From assembly GCF_028609885.1 (NCBI RefSeq), contig NZ_CP063195.1:1984001-2048000 (forward strand): a stretch of 64,000 nucleotides of DNA, read 5' to 3'. Position 1 is the stretch's first letter, and each line of letters begins with the position of its first letter. Below, one piece after another: positions 12,014 through 22,368 of this stretch. The notes beneath the pieces were generated by a model. That model saw only the letters and a list, made by a program, of their open reading frames with translations. It did no database searches and had not been told where the DNA came from. The DNA is from Corynebacterium jeikeium (GTDB lineage Bacteria > Actinomycetota > Actinomycetes > Mycobacteriales > Mycobacteriaceae). The position numbers and the translations under genes were made by a program.

Positions 12014-12700
12014 CTATTCGCCGGTCTTGTAGCCGATCCCGCGGACGGTTTGGATGATCTTCGGGTCGTCCGGGTCCCTCTCCACCTTCGAACGCAGGCG
12101 CTGAATGTGGACGTTCACCAGGCGCGTATCGCTGGATTTACGGTAGCCCCACACCTGCTCTAGCAACTCCTCGCGGGAGAACACTTGACGCGGACGGGAG
12201 GCCAGCGTAACCAGCAGGTCAAACTCGATGGGGGTCAGCGCGATCTCCTGGCCATCGCGGATCACCTGGTGCCCGGGCACATCAATCTTTAGGTCTACTA
12301 CCTCGATCGTCTCCGCAGGGGCCTCCTCCGGAGTGCGGCGTAGGCGGGCCCGTACGCGCGCCACCAGCTCCTTCGGCTTGAATGGCTTGTGCACGTAGTC
12401 ATCGGCACCGGATTCCAGGCCCAGCACCACGTCCACGGTGTCAGTGCGGGCGGTCAGCATAACGATCGGCACCGTGGAGGTCTCGCGGATCGCCTTGCAC
12501 ACGTCAATGCCGTTCATTCCGGGGAGCATAACGTCCAGCAGGATGAGGTCCGGGTTGTGTTCCTCCGCGGCTTTCACGGCCTCTACACCGTCACCCACGA
12601 CAACGGTGCGAAAACCCTCGCCTTGCAAAACAATGGTGAGCATTTCCGCGATAGCCGGGTCGTCGTCGACCACCAGAATCTTCGTTTCCACGGTTGTCAT
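12014..12700 (-). CDS. mtrA: Two-component response regulator MtrA
   Basis: 228 residues, OmpR/PhoB type. The receiver domain has the acidic cluster VVDDD (residues 10-14), phospho-acceptor Asp56 in LLDVMLPGMNG and Lys in VHKPF near residue 104. The C-terminal winged helix ends SSDTRLVNVHIQRLRSKVE and IQTVRGIGYK. It controls peptidoglycan-remodelling and osmoregulatory genes with MtrB. Its start overlaps the tmk stop by four bases. Confidence 0.98.
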   Translation of the reverse strand: MTTVETKILVVDDDPAIAEMLTIVLQGEGFRTVVVGDGVEAVKAAEEHNPDLILLDVMLPGMNGIDVCKAIRETSTVPIVMLTARTDTVDVVLGLESGADDYVHKPFKPKELVARVRARLRRTPEEAPAETIEVVDLKIDVPGHQVIRDGQEIALTPIEFDLLVTLASRPRQVFSREELLEQVWGYRKSSDTRLVNVHIQRLRSKVERDPDDPKIIQTVRGIGYKTGE

Positions 12701-13347
12701 CCTCTCATTTCTTCCAGCAGATCCGCGACCTTAGCCGCACGGGCCTCATAGTCATCCCCTGTGCTGTCGACCGTCACCCACGGGCTCAGCCACTGCTGCT
12801 CCGCCAACGCTCGGTAGGCGCAGACGGTACGTTCCTGCAGGCTACTATCCCGCTCATAAGCATCTCGCGCCCGCGTTTGATCCTGGGCTTCGCGCGACTC
12901 GGCCCGCTGCCCGGCCACTTCTGCCTCGACATCCACCAAGATTTGCAAGTCCGGCGCCGGGATGCCGAGCTTTTCCTGCTCTAGCTGAGTGACCCATTCG
13001 CCGACCTCAGCCACGTCGCCCCCAACCCGCGCGGCGGAGTACGCCACATTGGAAGCCGTATAGCGGTCAATCAGGATCACGTAACCATCGGCATCAAAGC
13101 CCGCCAAATCTGCCCCGATCTCGGCGCGGTCGAGGGCGAACAGGGTGGCCATGCCGTGCACGGAATGAATCAAATCCCCCAGGTTTTCATGCAGTGCTTC
13201 GCGGGCGAGCATCGCCGGGTGGGATTCCTCGTAGCGTGGGAACGCGATGCGCGCTACCGGCACCTCGCGCTCCACCAACTCCTTTTCCACGGCCGTAACC
13301 AGGGTGTTCTTCCCCGCGCCGTCGACTCCTTCAAAACTAACGATCAT
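12697..13347 (-). CDS. tmk: Thymidylate kinase
   Basis: 216 residues. Converts dTMP to dTDP. The P-loop is FEGVDGAGKNTL at the N-terminus, the DR motif is in LIDRYTASNVAYS near residue 95, and a basic LID segment follows. Asn in place of the usual Ser/Arg after GK is within the range seen in actinobacterial Tmk. The gene sits between ahcY (2-base gap) and mtrA (4-base overlap). Confidence 0.95.
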   Translation of the reverse strand: MIVSFEGVDGAGKNTLVTAVEKELVEREVPVARIAFPRYEESHPAMLAREALHENLGDLIHSVHGMATLFALDRAEIGADLAGFDADGYVILIDRYTASNVAYSAARVGGDVAEVGEWVTQLEQEKLGIPAPDLQILVDVEAEVAGQRAESREAQDQTRARDAYERDSSLQERTVCAYRALAEQQWLSPWVTVDSTGDDYEARAAKVADLLEEMRG

Positions 13348-13349
13348 AT

Positions 13350-14789
<1,440 letters not shown>

Positions 14790-14891
14790 GGTTAGGGTGA
14801 CTCCTCGGTAAATTCGCAGGGTAAAACTACAGGAAAATTCTCTTCAGACAGTCTACTAGTTCGCGCTCTCGTGCCCGCGTACTAGCTTGGA

Positions 14892-15272
14892 CTAGCTCAG
14901 GGCCTCGACGAAGGTCTCCAGCCCCTCAGCTTCGAGGTCTTCTTCGTCCTCGCGTCGTTCCATCTCCCCATCCATCAGCTGCAGTGCCACTTCCTGCAGA
15001 TTTGCGGGGCATTCGCCGATGTGAGCACGAATGAAGGGGTGGTCATCTGCCACCGTGGCCGTACTAAAGGGCGCCCCGCACCAGATTGCCGCCACTGTGG
15101 CGGCGCACAGGCCAACGGAGTAGTCCACCGAACCGGATTGCTCTTCACGCAGTGCCACGTTCACGGCGTCCACGAGCGCTCCAGCTATGTCGGGGCCGTC
15201 CAGGTCTGCCAGTTCGTCTAGGAAGTCTGCGTTGTCTTCTTCCGAGAAGATGAACTCGTCCCAGTTGCTCAT
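14892..15272 (-). CDS. DUF4259-domain protein
   Basis: 126 residues, acidic. Starts MSNWDEFIFSEEDNADFLDEL, matching the pattern of DUF4259 proteins (W-x(n)-F-x-[ND]-D-x-A-x-[DE]-F). A helical body contains DYSVGLCAATVAAIWCGAP. ATG at 15270-15272 is chosen because AGAAAGGG is about 8 bases upstream; the frame continues 8 codons further without a ribosome-binding site. Function unknown. It is divergent from the gene at 15430. Confidence 0.7.
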   Translation of the reverse strand: MSNWDEFIFSEEDNADFLDELADLDGPDIAGALVDAVNVALREEQSGSVDYSVGLCAATVAAIWCGAPFSTATVADDHPFIRAHIGECPANLQEVALQLMDGEMERREDEEDLEAEGLETFVEALS

Positions 15273-15429
15273 GGTTCTGCCCTTTCTGTCGCTCAATTAC
15301 CGACTCTAGCGCGTTTACACGCCCAATAACTGTGGTCAAAGCCGGACATCCCTGCTAGGCTCTGTTGTACCTTAACCAAATTGTGATCTTTGCCGATAAG
15401 CCGATAGAGCCGACGAGGAGGTGAGCCAG

Positions 15430-16242
15430 ATGGCCGAAGAACAGAACGCCAAAGAACAAAGCAGCGACGTCAAAGGCAAGAGCACCGCTGTTGTCTACGA
15501 GACGGACGAGCGACACTCCCCTGTCCCCCGCGCCATCAGCGGTATCGCCATCGTCGGCTTAGCCCTGGCCGGTGTTATTGGCGTCTGGACCTGGCAATCG
15601 GGTTCAGAGGCGACCTCTCCGAAGCGGAGCACGGCGGAAGAGTCGACTGTCTCCATTAGTACGGGAGCCGCCTCCCAGGATCACGATGTGGTCTCCGACG
15701 AGCCGACGCCGCGGCCGGACCCTCCGGCCTACTCCACACGCGCCCCGCAGGCTCAGGACGCCTCAGGCTTCAGCAACGTCGCCCCGCTGGGCCAGGACCC
15801 TTACCTGCCGCCCAACGCGTGGAACGGCCAGCAGAACGACGGCTCGCAGCCGTCCGAGACCATCATTGCCGAGGGTTTGGAATCTCGCGTACAGGCCCCT
15901 CAGCCGCAACCGCCTATCTCGCCTGCTCTGCCAGCACCGTCACAGGCGGAACAGCCCAGCAGTGCTAAACCCGGCGCCACCCAACCCGGCGCAACACAGC
16001 CCGGCACTGTAGTCGATACCGGCAAGGCTACCGACGGTAGCGCCGCGATTCCCTTCCCGACAGAGGGCCTCCCACTGGAGCCTTCGGACTCGACTAAATC
16101 CCCTGAGCCGCAGCGCGGGTCCGACGACTCTAACAAACCGAAGGATCCCAAGGCGCCAGAGAAGAACGTCGCCGGCAAAGAAGCAGACGGTCCCACCGAT
16201 ACCACGGCGGGCCCCCAGCCTAAGCCCCGGGACGGGCGATAA
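15430..16242 (+). CDS. Single-pass membrane protein with Pro-rich extracellular tail
   Basis: I do not recognise this family. 270 residues: a charged cytoplasmic N-terminus (about 1-37), one membrane segment (AISGIAIVGLALAGVIGVWTW), then about 210 residues rich in Pro, Ser, Gln, Asp and Lys with little predicted structure. A short repeat (PGATQPGATQPGT) occurs near residue 185. GAGGAGGTGA at 15415-15424 places the start at ATG 15430 rather than GTG 15421. Its 3' end overlaps manA by 23 bases on the other strand. It may be a wall-spanning or anchoring protein (inference). Confidence 0.6.
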   Translation: MAEEQNAKEQSSDVKGKSTAVVYETDERHSPVPRAISGIAIVGLALAGVIGVWTWQSGSEATSPKRSTAEESTVSISTGAASQDHDVVSDEPTPRPDPPAYSTRAPQAQDASGFSNVAPLGQDPYLPPNAWNGQQNDGSQPSETIIAEGLESRVQAPQPQPPISPALPAPSQAEQPSSAKPGATQPGATQPGTVVDTGKATDGSAAIPFPTEGLPLEPSDSTKSPEPQRGSDDSNKPKDPKAPEKNVAGKEADGPTDTTAGPQPKPRDGR

Positions 16243-17302
16243 AGGCCTTCCCGCTTACACGCGCTTCCTCGCCTGCGGGCACCCATGCGGCGGAGCCACT
16301 GTCCACGCGCAGTTCCCCGCACTCCGCGGTTCCCCCGACGGCCAGCACGATAGCTGGCCCAGCCACCTCGGCCTCCCCGCTCACTCTGCGTAGGCTAAAT
16401 TCCTCCGCTGGGGTGTGGTACGCACCTTCCGCATCAGCCTGTAGCCGCGGATCGGCGAGCTCCTCCCAGCGCACCACGCTCAGTAGCTCTTCGACGTCGA
16501 TGTGCTTCGGCGTCAAGCCGCAGCGCAGCACGTTGTCCGAGTTCGCCATGATCTCCACGCCGGTACCCCGCACATAGGCGTGCAGCTGCCCCGCATCCAG
16601 GTACAGCGCTTCCCCTTCTTGCAGGACCACGCGATTAAGCAACAGTGCGAACAGCACGCCCCTGTCGTTCGGGTACTGCTGTTCCAGGCGTACCACCAGG
16701 TCCGCCACCTCGCCCATCCAATCGTCCGCGCTGGCCGCGAGCTCCCGGCAGCGCCGCGTGAGGGCGTCAATAATCTCCGGAAGATCCTCCGCCGGCATGT
16801 GCAGCGCGCGCTCGACCGCACCGCGCAGATCGCCACGCAGGAAATCCAGCTCGGGCAAGGCGAGCTTATCCAGCAGCGCAGCCGTTCGGGCGACCGGCCG
16901 GAAGCCCGCCATCGCTTCGAACTCGCCCAGGGCCACCAGTAGTTCGGGCTTGTGGTTGTCGTCCTTGTAGTTGCGTTCGAAGGCGTCGCGAGCGATTCCG
17001 GCGGCCTCATCTGCGGCGAAACCGACTTCGGCCTGTGCCTTCGTTGGGTGCACCTGGATGCTCAGTGCACGTTCGGCGGCCAATAGCTTCAGCAGGAACG
17101 GCAGGCGCGTACGCCCCTGCCCCAACTGGCCTTCGGGGTCTGCTTCGATCAGGTCCAGCAGCACTCCGGGCGCTCCCGGGTGCGCGCCGAACCAGAGCTC
17201 GGCCTCAGGTTGTTCGGTCGGCGTAGGTCGCCCTTGCAGTTTCGCCAGCGACTCGTGCGACCCCCAGGCGTAGTTCTGTACAGCCCCTTCAATGCGGCGC
17301 AT
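16220..17302 (-). CDS. manA: Mannose-6-phosphate isomerase, class I
   Basis: 360 residues. Interconverts fructose-6-phosphate and mannose-6-phosphate, the entry to GDP-mannose for mannans and glycolipids. The family N-terminus (IEGAVQNYAWGSHESLAKLQG) and the zinc-site segments SIQVHPTKAQAEVGF near residue 98 and KPELL near 138 are clear, as is LDAGQLHAYVRGTGVEIMANSDNVLRCGLT near residue 240. It follows pmmA with a 9-base gap in the operon DUF3499-pmmA-manA. Confidence 0.95.
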   Translation of the reverse strand: MRRIEGAVQNYAWGSHESLAKLQGRPTPTEQPEAELWFGAHPGAPGVLLDLIEADPEGQLGQGRTRLPFLLKLLAAERALSIQVHPTKAQAEVGFAADEAAGIARDAFERNYKDDNHKPELLVALGEFEAMAGFRPVARTAALLDKLALPELDFLRGDLRGAVERALHMPAEDLPEIIDALTRRCRELAASADDWMGEVADLVVRLEQQYPNDRGVLFALLLNRVVLQEGEALYLDAGQLHAYVRGTGVEIMANSDNVLRCGLTPKHIDVEELLSVVRWEELADPRLQADAEGAYHTPAEEFSLRRVSGEAEVAGPAIVLAVGGTAECGELRVDSGSAAWVPAGEEARVSGKAFIARPGA

Positions 17303-17311
17303 ATGTGCCTC

Positions 17312-18688
17312 CTAAGCGCGAATCACGGCAAGAGCTTCGTCGACGATGGCTTGAACTCCCTCGTCGTCGCGTGCCTCAACGTTGAGACGCAGCAGCGGTT
17401 CGGTGTTTGACGCCCTCACGTTCAGCCACGAGCCATCCTGCAGCTCGATCGTCACGCCATCCAGTCGGTCGACGGATACGGTGCGATCAGCGAAGGCCTC
17501 TACCACGGCCTCAGTGCGGCCTGCCTGATCTTCCACCTCGGAGTTAATCTCCCCGGAAGCACGGTAGGTCTCGTAGGCACGCTTCAATTCGGAAAGCGGC
17601 TTGTCCTGCTCGCCGAGAGTGGCCAGCACGTGCAGGGCGGCCAGCATGCCGGAGTCTGCGTTGAAGAAGTCGCTGAAGTAATAGTGCGCGGAGTGCTCGC
17701 CGCCGAACACTGCACCCTCCTTGGCCATCTGGGCCTTGATGAAGGAGTGGCCCACGCGGGTGCGCACCGGCTTGCCACCCTTGGCTTCCACCAATTCGCG
17801 AACGGACTTGGAGGTAATCAGATTGTGGATGATCGTCGCGCCCGGCTGCTCGTCCAGGTAGCGCTCGGCGATCATGGCGCAAATGGTGGAGGGGGAAACG
17901 GCTTCGCCCTGCTCGTCCACGATGAAGCAACGATCCGCGTCACCGTCGAAGGCGATGCCGAGGTCCGCCCCCTTGTCCACAGTGAACTTCTGCAGATCCA
18001 CCAGGTTCTTCGGGTCCAACGGGTTGGCCTCGTGGTTCGGGAAGTTACCGTCAAGCTCGAAGTAGAGGTCGAAAATCTCCAGGGTGTCCTGCTTCAACAC
18101 TGCCGGAACGGTAAGCCCGCCCATGCCGTTGCCTGCATCCACCGCAACCTTTAGGGGGCGGATGTTCAGCGGCACCAGGTTGTTCAGGTATTCAGCGTAG
18201 CCCTCCAACACGTCCTCGGTGGTGTTGGTGCCGGGCTCACCGTCGTAGGCGGGGATGCCCTCGACCAGCTCGAAGGAGATGCGGTCCAGGCCGGAATCCT
18301 GCCCCACCGGACGGGCGCCGGCACGGCAAAGCTTGATGCCGTTGTACTTTGCGGGGTTGTGGGAGGCGGTGAACATCGCTCCCGGGCATCCCTTCACGCC
18401 GCTAGCGTAGTAAAGCTCGTCGGTGCTGGTGAGGCCCAGGGTGATGGTGTCCAGCCCCTGAGCGTTCACGCCCTCGGCGAAGGCTGTGGCCAGGCGGGGC
18501 GAGCTGTCGCGCATATCGTGGCCGATGACGATCGTCTCTGCGCCCTCTTCACGCATGAGGCGGGCAAAGGAGGCCGCCACGTCGCGCACGAACTGCTCGT
18601 TGAGGAATCCGGCGCCCTCGCCGACAACTCCGCGGACGTCATAGGCTTTGATGGCCGCTGCTACGTCTTTGGGGGAATGGGTAGCCAT
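17312..18688 (-). CDS. pmmA: Phosphomannomutase/phosphoglucomutase
   Basis: 458 residues. Converts mannose-6-phosphate to mannose-1-phosphate (and possibly the glucose equivalents). Motifs of the alpha-D-phosphohexomutase family: catalytic Ser in TASHNPAKYNGIKL near residue 110, the Mg site DGDADR near residue 250, sugar-binding GGEHSAHYYF near residue 327 and phosphate-binding RASNTEPLLRLNVEA near residue 430. It lies upstream of manA and downstream of the DUF3499 gene. With pmmB broken at 53206-58512, it is the only intact phosphohexomutase in this window. Confidence 0.95.
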   Translation of the reverse strand: MATHSPKDVAAAIKAYDVRGVVGEGAGFLNEQFVRDVAASFARLMREEGAETIVIGHDMRDSSPRLATAFAEGVNAQGLDTITLGLTSTDELYYASGVKGCPGAMFTASHNPAKYNGIKLCRAGARPVGQDSGLDRISFELVEGIPAYDGEPGTNTTEDVLEGYAEYLNNLVPLNIRPLKVAVDAGNGMGGLTVPAVLKQDTLEIFDLYFELDGNFPNHEANPLDPKNLVDLQKFTVDKGADLGIAFDGDADRCFIVDEQGEAVSPSTICAMIAERYLDEQPGATIIHNLITSKSVRELVEAKGGKPVRTRVGHSFIKAQMAKEGAVFGGEHSAHYYFSDFFNADSGMLAALHVLATLGEQDKPLSELKRAYETYRASGEINSEVEDQAGRTEAVVEAFADRTVSVDRLDGVTIELQDGSWLNVRASNTEPLLRLNVEARDDEGVQAIVDEALAVIRA

Positions 18689-18703
18689 GGGGGTTTCCTT
18701 TCG

Positions 18704-19138
18704 CTAATGCTGGTCACGAACCGCGCGCAGGTGGCGGCGGGGGGTGGACCGGGGCAGGTTCTTCATGGAGGGATGGTGGGGTGTGGACTCTGGGATTTCC
18801 GAGCGCCGGTAGAGACGGGGGGCGGGCTGTGCCTTCGCTTGGGTCTCGTGTTCGGCGGCCTGCTGCACGGCCTCGGCCAGCGCCATCAGGTCTTCTTCAT
18901 CGGCTTCGGAGGCTATGTCCTCGCCCGCCGTGGTCTCGTCAGCGAATTCCAGCGTCCAACCTTGCGGGACGGTGGTGCGGCGGGCGTGGTTTTCGCACAG
19001 GTCCCACCGGTGAGGGTTTCCGCTAACGCTCAGCGGCCCCACAATGGCTAGCTGCTCTGCATAGTTGAACTCCAGCGTAGCTACGGCGGGCTTGCCGCAG
19101 CCGGGGCGAGAGCATTGTCGGATAAAAGTCACGCGCAT
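18704..19138 (-). CDS. DUF3499 protein
   Basis: 144 residues, function unknown. Starts MRVTFIRQCSRPGCGKPAVATL, a Cys pair typical of DUF3499, with a second pair-like CENH near residue 47, suggesting a small zinc-binding fold. The C-terminal half is acidic and then Pro/Arg-rich. ATG at 19136-19138 is chosen because AAAAGGG is about 8 bases upstream; the frame runs on to 19411 without support. It is the first gene of the operon with pmmA and manA and divergent from the gene at 19215. Confidence 0.85.
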   Translation of the reverse strand: MRVTFIRQCSRPGCGKPAVATLEFNYAEQLAIVGPLSVSGNPHRWDLCENHARRTTVPQGWTLEFADETTAGEDIASEADEEDLMALAEAVQQAAEHETQAKAQPAPRLYRRSEIPESTPHHPSMKNLPRSTPRRHLRAVRDQH

Positions 19139-19214
19139 TAGTGTAGCCCTTTTACTGTGGCTTTCGAGCGTGCCCTCGTGGCATGTCGCCATGGCGCGGT
19201 TAAGATGTTTTCCT

Positions 19215-19670
19215 ATGAAGCAGGACGCACGCATGAGGCAGGACCCCCGCGGCAGGGGTATCCGAGGCATCTTGCTGCCGGAGGTGCCGCGGAATAAGTC
19301 GCGTTCGGAGCGCTTCGACGATGCGGTGCTGGATGCGTTCGAGCCCATTTTGGAGCGTTTTGACGCCGAACTCTCCGGCCTCGATATCGCCGTGGACGTC
19401 GTACCACGCATGCGACTGAGTGCGGGTTACCGGCAGTGGCCTGAAGATGTAGTCGCCGACGGACAGGTCCCCTTGGGTCGACTGGTGACCGCCGGCGTGG
19501 ATAACACTGGCGCACCTACGCGCCCGCGCATCATTATTTTTCGCCGCCCGGTAGAGTCCCGCGCCGCTTCCGCGCAGGAACTACAGGACATCCTGCGGAT
19601 GATTATCGTGCGCTTGGTGGCCTGCTATCTGAATGCTTCCCCGGATCAGATCGACCCCCGGCTAGGCTAG
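19215..19670 (+). CDS. Actinobacterial metallopeptidase-like family protein (Rv3259 type)
   Basis: 151 residues. Similar in length and sequence pattern to Rv3259-type proteins annotated as metallopeptidase family (zincin-like): LLPEVPRNKSRSERFDDAVLDAFEPI at the start, then LDIAVDVVPRM and IIIFRRPVESRA. No HExxH is present; the corresponding helix reads MIIVRLVACYL, so proteolytic activity is doubtful. ATG 19233, preceded by AGCAGGA, is a good alternative start. Its stop overlaps the whiB2 stop by four bases on opposite strands. It lies between DUF3499 and whiB2, as in mycobacteria. Confidence 0.8.
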   Translation: MKQDARMRQDPRGRGIRGILLPEVPRNKSRSERFDDAVLDAFEPILERFDAELSGLDIAVDVVPRMRLSAGYRQWPEDVVADGQVPLGRLVTAGVDNTGAPTRPRIIIFRRPVESRAASAQELQDILRMIIVRLVACYLNASPDQIDPRLG

Positions 19671-20032
19671 CCGATACGCTTCTTCAGGCGGCGACGCTCA
19701 CGCTCGGAGAGTCCACCCCAGATACCGAAGCGCTCGTCGTGCTCCAGCGCATACTCCAGACATTCGTCGCGAACCCCGCAGGCCTGGCAGATTCGCTTGG
19801 CCTCACGAGTGGAGCCGCCCTTCTCTGGGAAAAACGCCTCCGGGTCAGTTTGGGCACACAGTGCCTGCTCTTGCCAGTCCTGCTCTACCGCGTCGAAAAG
19901 CAGATCAAAGTCCTGCGTCAGATCAAAGAGGTTCTTCTGGCGAGCTTCATTGTCCACGTTGGCGTCCTGCTCTACCGCCGAGGAACCGTCAGCAAAGTGG
20001 CCACGAAGGGCGGTGTCTACTGACTTATCCAC
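19667..20032 (-). CDS. whiB2: WhiB-family iron-sulfur transcriptional regulator (WhiB2/WhcD type)
   Basis: 121 residues. Four Cys ligands for a [4Fe-4S] cluster are arranged Cys (in ALCAQTDPEAFFP), then Cys-x2-Cys-x5-Cys in ICQACGVRDEC. The GIWGGLSERERR turn and basic tail KKRIG follow. WhiB2-type proteins act in septation and division with sigma-A or WhiA-like partners. GTG at 20030-20032 is preceded by GAGGAGA at 5 bases. A long acidic N-terminal extension precedes the cluster. The probable promoter is at 20086-20114. Confidence 0.93.
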   Translation of the reverse strand: MDKSVDTALRGHFADGSSAVEQDANVDNEARQKNLFDLTQDFDLLFDAVEQDWQEQALCAQTDPEAFFPEKGGSTREAKRICQACGVRDECLEYALEHDERFGIWGGLSERERRRLKKRIG

Positions 20033-20085
20033 GGAGATCTCCTCATCTGATGTATCTGATGCCTGTCTTTGTCGGTCTACTGAAG

Positions 20086-20114
20086 ATTACACACTGGTAA
20101 TTACACCGCGTCAA
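20086..20114 (-). promoter_or_regulatory. Probable sigma-A-type promoter of whiB2
   Basis: On the minus strand: -35 TTGACG (20109-20114), 17-base spacer, -10 TGTAAT (20086-20091). It lies about 55 bases upstream of the whiB2 start. Two 9-bp direct repeats (20044-20061) fall between it and the ribosome-binding site. Confidence 0.6.
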
Positions 20115-20329
20115 GCTTTGAGAAATTCCCTCAAGTCACATAAATCGCATGAGCCACTTAAGCCTCAGTAGTCACGCGCTCCTGAGAAAACAGGATCGCG
20201 CACAACCACAATGTATGCGGGAAGCTCTACTTGAAACCACAACATATAGACATTTTCCTGAACCTTTAGTTCAGAACACACTAGATGTAGTGAAATTTAT
20301 CTAAATTTTTTCCCGGACTGCGAAAAGCG
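20115..20329. other. AT-rich whiB2 upstream region with a palindrome and degenerate 9-bp repeats
   Basis: No gene seen. It holds a 9-bp-period degenerate repeat (20133-20168) and a perfect inverted repeat CTGAAC-CTTTA-GTTCAG at 20258-20274. The rest is AT-rich compared with the genes. The palindrome has no T tract on either side, so it is more likely an operator or a chance match than a terminator of manC. Confidence 0.4.
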
Positions 20330-21412
20330 CTAGATATCAGAGGAGAAGCGCACTCCACCGTCCGGCAAGCTAACCCCCGGCCACACGCGCAAACCATCGC
20401 GCAGCTCGCAGCGGGCACCGATGACGGCTCCTTCACCGATCACGCAATCGACCAGGTGCGCACGCGCACCGATACGCACGCCAGCGGCGATCACGCAGCG
20501 CTCCACTGTCGCGCCTGCCTCGATCTGCACGCCGTCGAAAACCACGGATTCTTCCACGCGCGCCCCTCCACCGATCTCCACGCCGCGGCCGATGACGGTG
20601 CCACCCAACAGCAGGGCACCACCGGCGATAGCGCTGGACTCGTCCACCAGGCTCTCCCCGTGGCGTCCAGCAAGCAGCGGTGAGGGTGCGATGCCACGCA
20701 CCAGGTCCGAGGAACCGCGCACAAAGTCTGCCGGGGTTCCCATATCACGCCAATAGGACTGGTCCACGTGGCCAAACACGCGGGCGCCAGACTCTAGCAG
20801 CCCCGGGAAGATCTCACGTTCCACGCTGACCGGACGGCCGGCGGGGATCTTCTCGATCACGGAGCGATTGAACACGTAGCTACCCGCGTTAATCTGATCC
20901 GTCGGCGGATCCTCCGTCTTTTCCAGAAATGCACTCACGCGGCCGTCGGCATCTGTCGGCACGCAGCCGAAGGCGCGAGGGTCGGAGACTCGCAGCAGGT
21001 GCAGCGTTACTTCCGCCTCCTGCTCCACGTGGGTATTCAGCACGGCATTCAGATCAGTCCCGCCCAGAACGTCGCCGTTGAAAACCATGGCGCGGTCGTA
21101 GCGCAGGTGGTCCAGCACGTTGCGGATGCCGCCGCCGGTACCCAGCGGCTCATCCTCCACCACATACTCGATCTCCAGCCCCAGGTGACTGCCGTCACCG
21201 AAGTGCTCCTCGAAAACCTCCGCCTTGAACGAGGTGCCGAGCACCACGTGCGTCATGCCGGCAGCCTTGATGCGAGCCAACAGGTGCTCCAGGAATGGCG
21301 CGCCCGCCACCGGCAGCATCGGCTTTGGGATGGAGTTGGTCAGAGGGCGCAGTCGGGTGCCCTTGCCTCCGACCAGGATCACTGCGTCGGTCGTGGCTGC
21401 GAGATCTACCAC
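20330..21412 (-). CDS. manC: Mannose-1-phosphate guanylyltransferase (GDP-mannose pyrophosphorylase)
   Basis: 360 residues. Makes GDP-mannose from mannose-1-phosphate and GTP. The nucleotidyltransferase signature VGGKGTRLRPLTNSIPKPMLPV lies near residue 15. FNGDVLGGTDL near 112 is the metal site. A C-terminal left-handed beta-helix of hexapeptide repeats (from about residue 255) follows. It is the last gene of the operon rmlD-wbbL-manC, 75 bases after wbbL. A related sugar-nucleotide transferase role cannot be excluded, but the orthologue next to wbbL/rmlD in mycobacteria is the GDP-mannose enzyme. Confidence 0.9.
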   Translation of the reverse strand: MVDLAATTDAVILVGGKGTRLRPLTNSIPKPMLPVAGAPFLEHLLARIKAAGMTHVVLGTSFKAEVFEEHFGDGSHLGLEIEYVVEDEPLGTGGGIRNVLDHLRYDRAMVFNGDVLGGTDLNAVLNTHVEQEAEVTLHLLRVSDPRAFGCVPTDADGRVSAFLEKTEDPPTDQINAGSYVFNRSVIEKIPAGRPVSVEREIFPGLLESGARVFGHVDQSYWRDMGTPADFVRGSSDLVRGIAPSPLLAGRHGESLVDESSAIAGGALLLGGTVIGRGVEIGGGARVEESVVFDGVQIEAGATVERCVIAAGVRIGARAHLVDCVIGEGAVIGARCELRDGLRVWPGVSLPDGGVRFSSDI

Positions 21413-21487
21413 TTCTTTGGCCTTTCTGTTCCTTACTGCTTCTTGCTATTGGTTTTCACACACTAGTCACTGTTTGCACCGTGGCGT

Positions 21488-22357
21488 TCAACCCACGCCG
21501 TGCGCTGCCGCAATTGCAATCTTCTCGCGGATCTTTAGGCCGACCTTCAGCACCATGCGGACCGGGAGATAACGCCACCCCGGCAGACGATCTGCCTGAA
21601 AGCGGTAGGCACTGTCGTGGTGAGCCTTTAGCACCACGTCCGGGTGCTTACCCGCCACGTGCCCCTTGGCGTGCCTGATCTCCGCGCTCGGAACGAAAAC
21701 GTTTAGCCAGCCCGCGCGCCCCAGCCGGTCGCCCAGGTCCACGTCTTCCATGTACATAAAGTAACGCTCATCGAAACCGCCCAGAGCCTCGAAGGCGTCC
21801 CACCGCAGCAGCAGGCAGGACCCGCTCAGCCAGCCTGCGGTTCGTTCGTTGTCCATGTCAGCGTCGTCCAGGTAGCGCTTCGTCCAGGGGTTTGTCGGCC
21901 AGATCTTGCCCAGCAGCGCATGCCCAATTCCGGAACCGAGCTGTGGCACTGCGCGGGCGGATGGGTAGGCGCTGCCGTCTGCTTCTACGATGCGCGGGCC
22001 AAGTGCTCCTGCCCGAGGATGACGCCGCGCCGCCTCCAATAGTTCCTCGATCGCGCCCTCACTAAACACGACATCCGGGTTGGAGATCACCAGGTAGTCC
22101 GGATTAATCTCGCCAGCTTCGCGGGCCGCACGCAGGTGCCGGGCGCCGAGGTTCATGCCGGCCCCGTAGCCAACGTTTCCTCCGCTGTAGAGCAGCTCCG
22201 CACGCCCGGCCTCCGCGGCAGCCTCAGGTGCTCCGTCGGTGGAGCCGTTGTCCACCATGACAACTCGCGCATTGGTCGGCACCGAGTCCAGGAACTTGTT
22301 TAGGTACTCCCCCGGTGAATAGGTCACGGTGATGATCGCGATGGGTGCCTCTGTCAT
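21488..22357 (-). CDS. wbbL: Rhamnosyltransferase WbbL (family 2 glycosyltransferase)
   Basis: 289 residues from ATG at 22355-22357. Transfers rhamnose from dTDP-rhamnose to the decaprenyl-linked GlcNAc, forming the linker between arabinogalactan and peptidoglycan. GT2 features: ITVTYSPGEYLNKFL at the N-terminus, VDNGSTDGAPE, SNPDVVFSEGAIEELL and MYMEDVDLGDRLGRAG. The frame extends upstream to 22402 but would overlap rmlD by 34 bases; the internal MTEAPIAIITVTY start matches the family. The only SD-like match, TGAGG, overlaps the rmlD stop. Confidence 0.92.
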   Translation of the reverse strand: MTEAPIAIITVTYSPGEYLNKFLDSVPTNARVVMVDNGSTDGAPEAAAEAGRAELLYSGGNVGYGAGMNLGARHLRAAREAGEINPDYLVISNPDVVFSEGAIEELLEAARRHPRAGALGPRIVEADGSAYPSARAVPQLGSGIGHALLGKIWPTNPWTKRYLDDADMDNERTAGWLSGSCLLLRWDAFEALGGFDERYFMYMEDVDLGDRLGRAGWLNVFVPSAEIRHAKGHVAGKHPDVVLKAHHDSAYRFQADRLPGWRYLPVRMVLKVGLKIREKIAIAAAHGVG

Positions 22358-22368
22358 GGCCGTTGAGG

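Noticed and set aside
14840..14870. AGACAGTCT-type palindrome upstream of ahcY as an McbR operator
   Set aside because: The known corynebacterial McbR site has two half-sites separated by about six bases; here they abut, so the match is not convincing.
20258..20274. Inverted repeat downstream of manC as a terminator
   Set aside because: Six base pairs and no T tract; kept only as a possible operator in the whiB2 upstream region.
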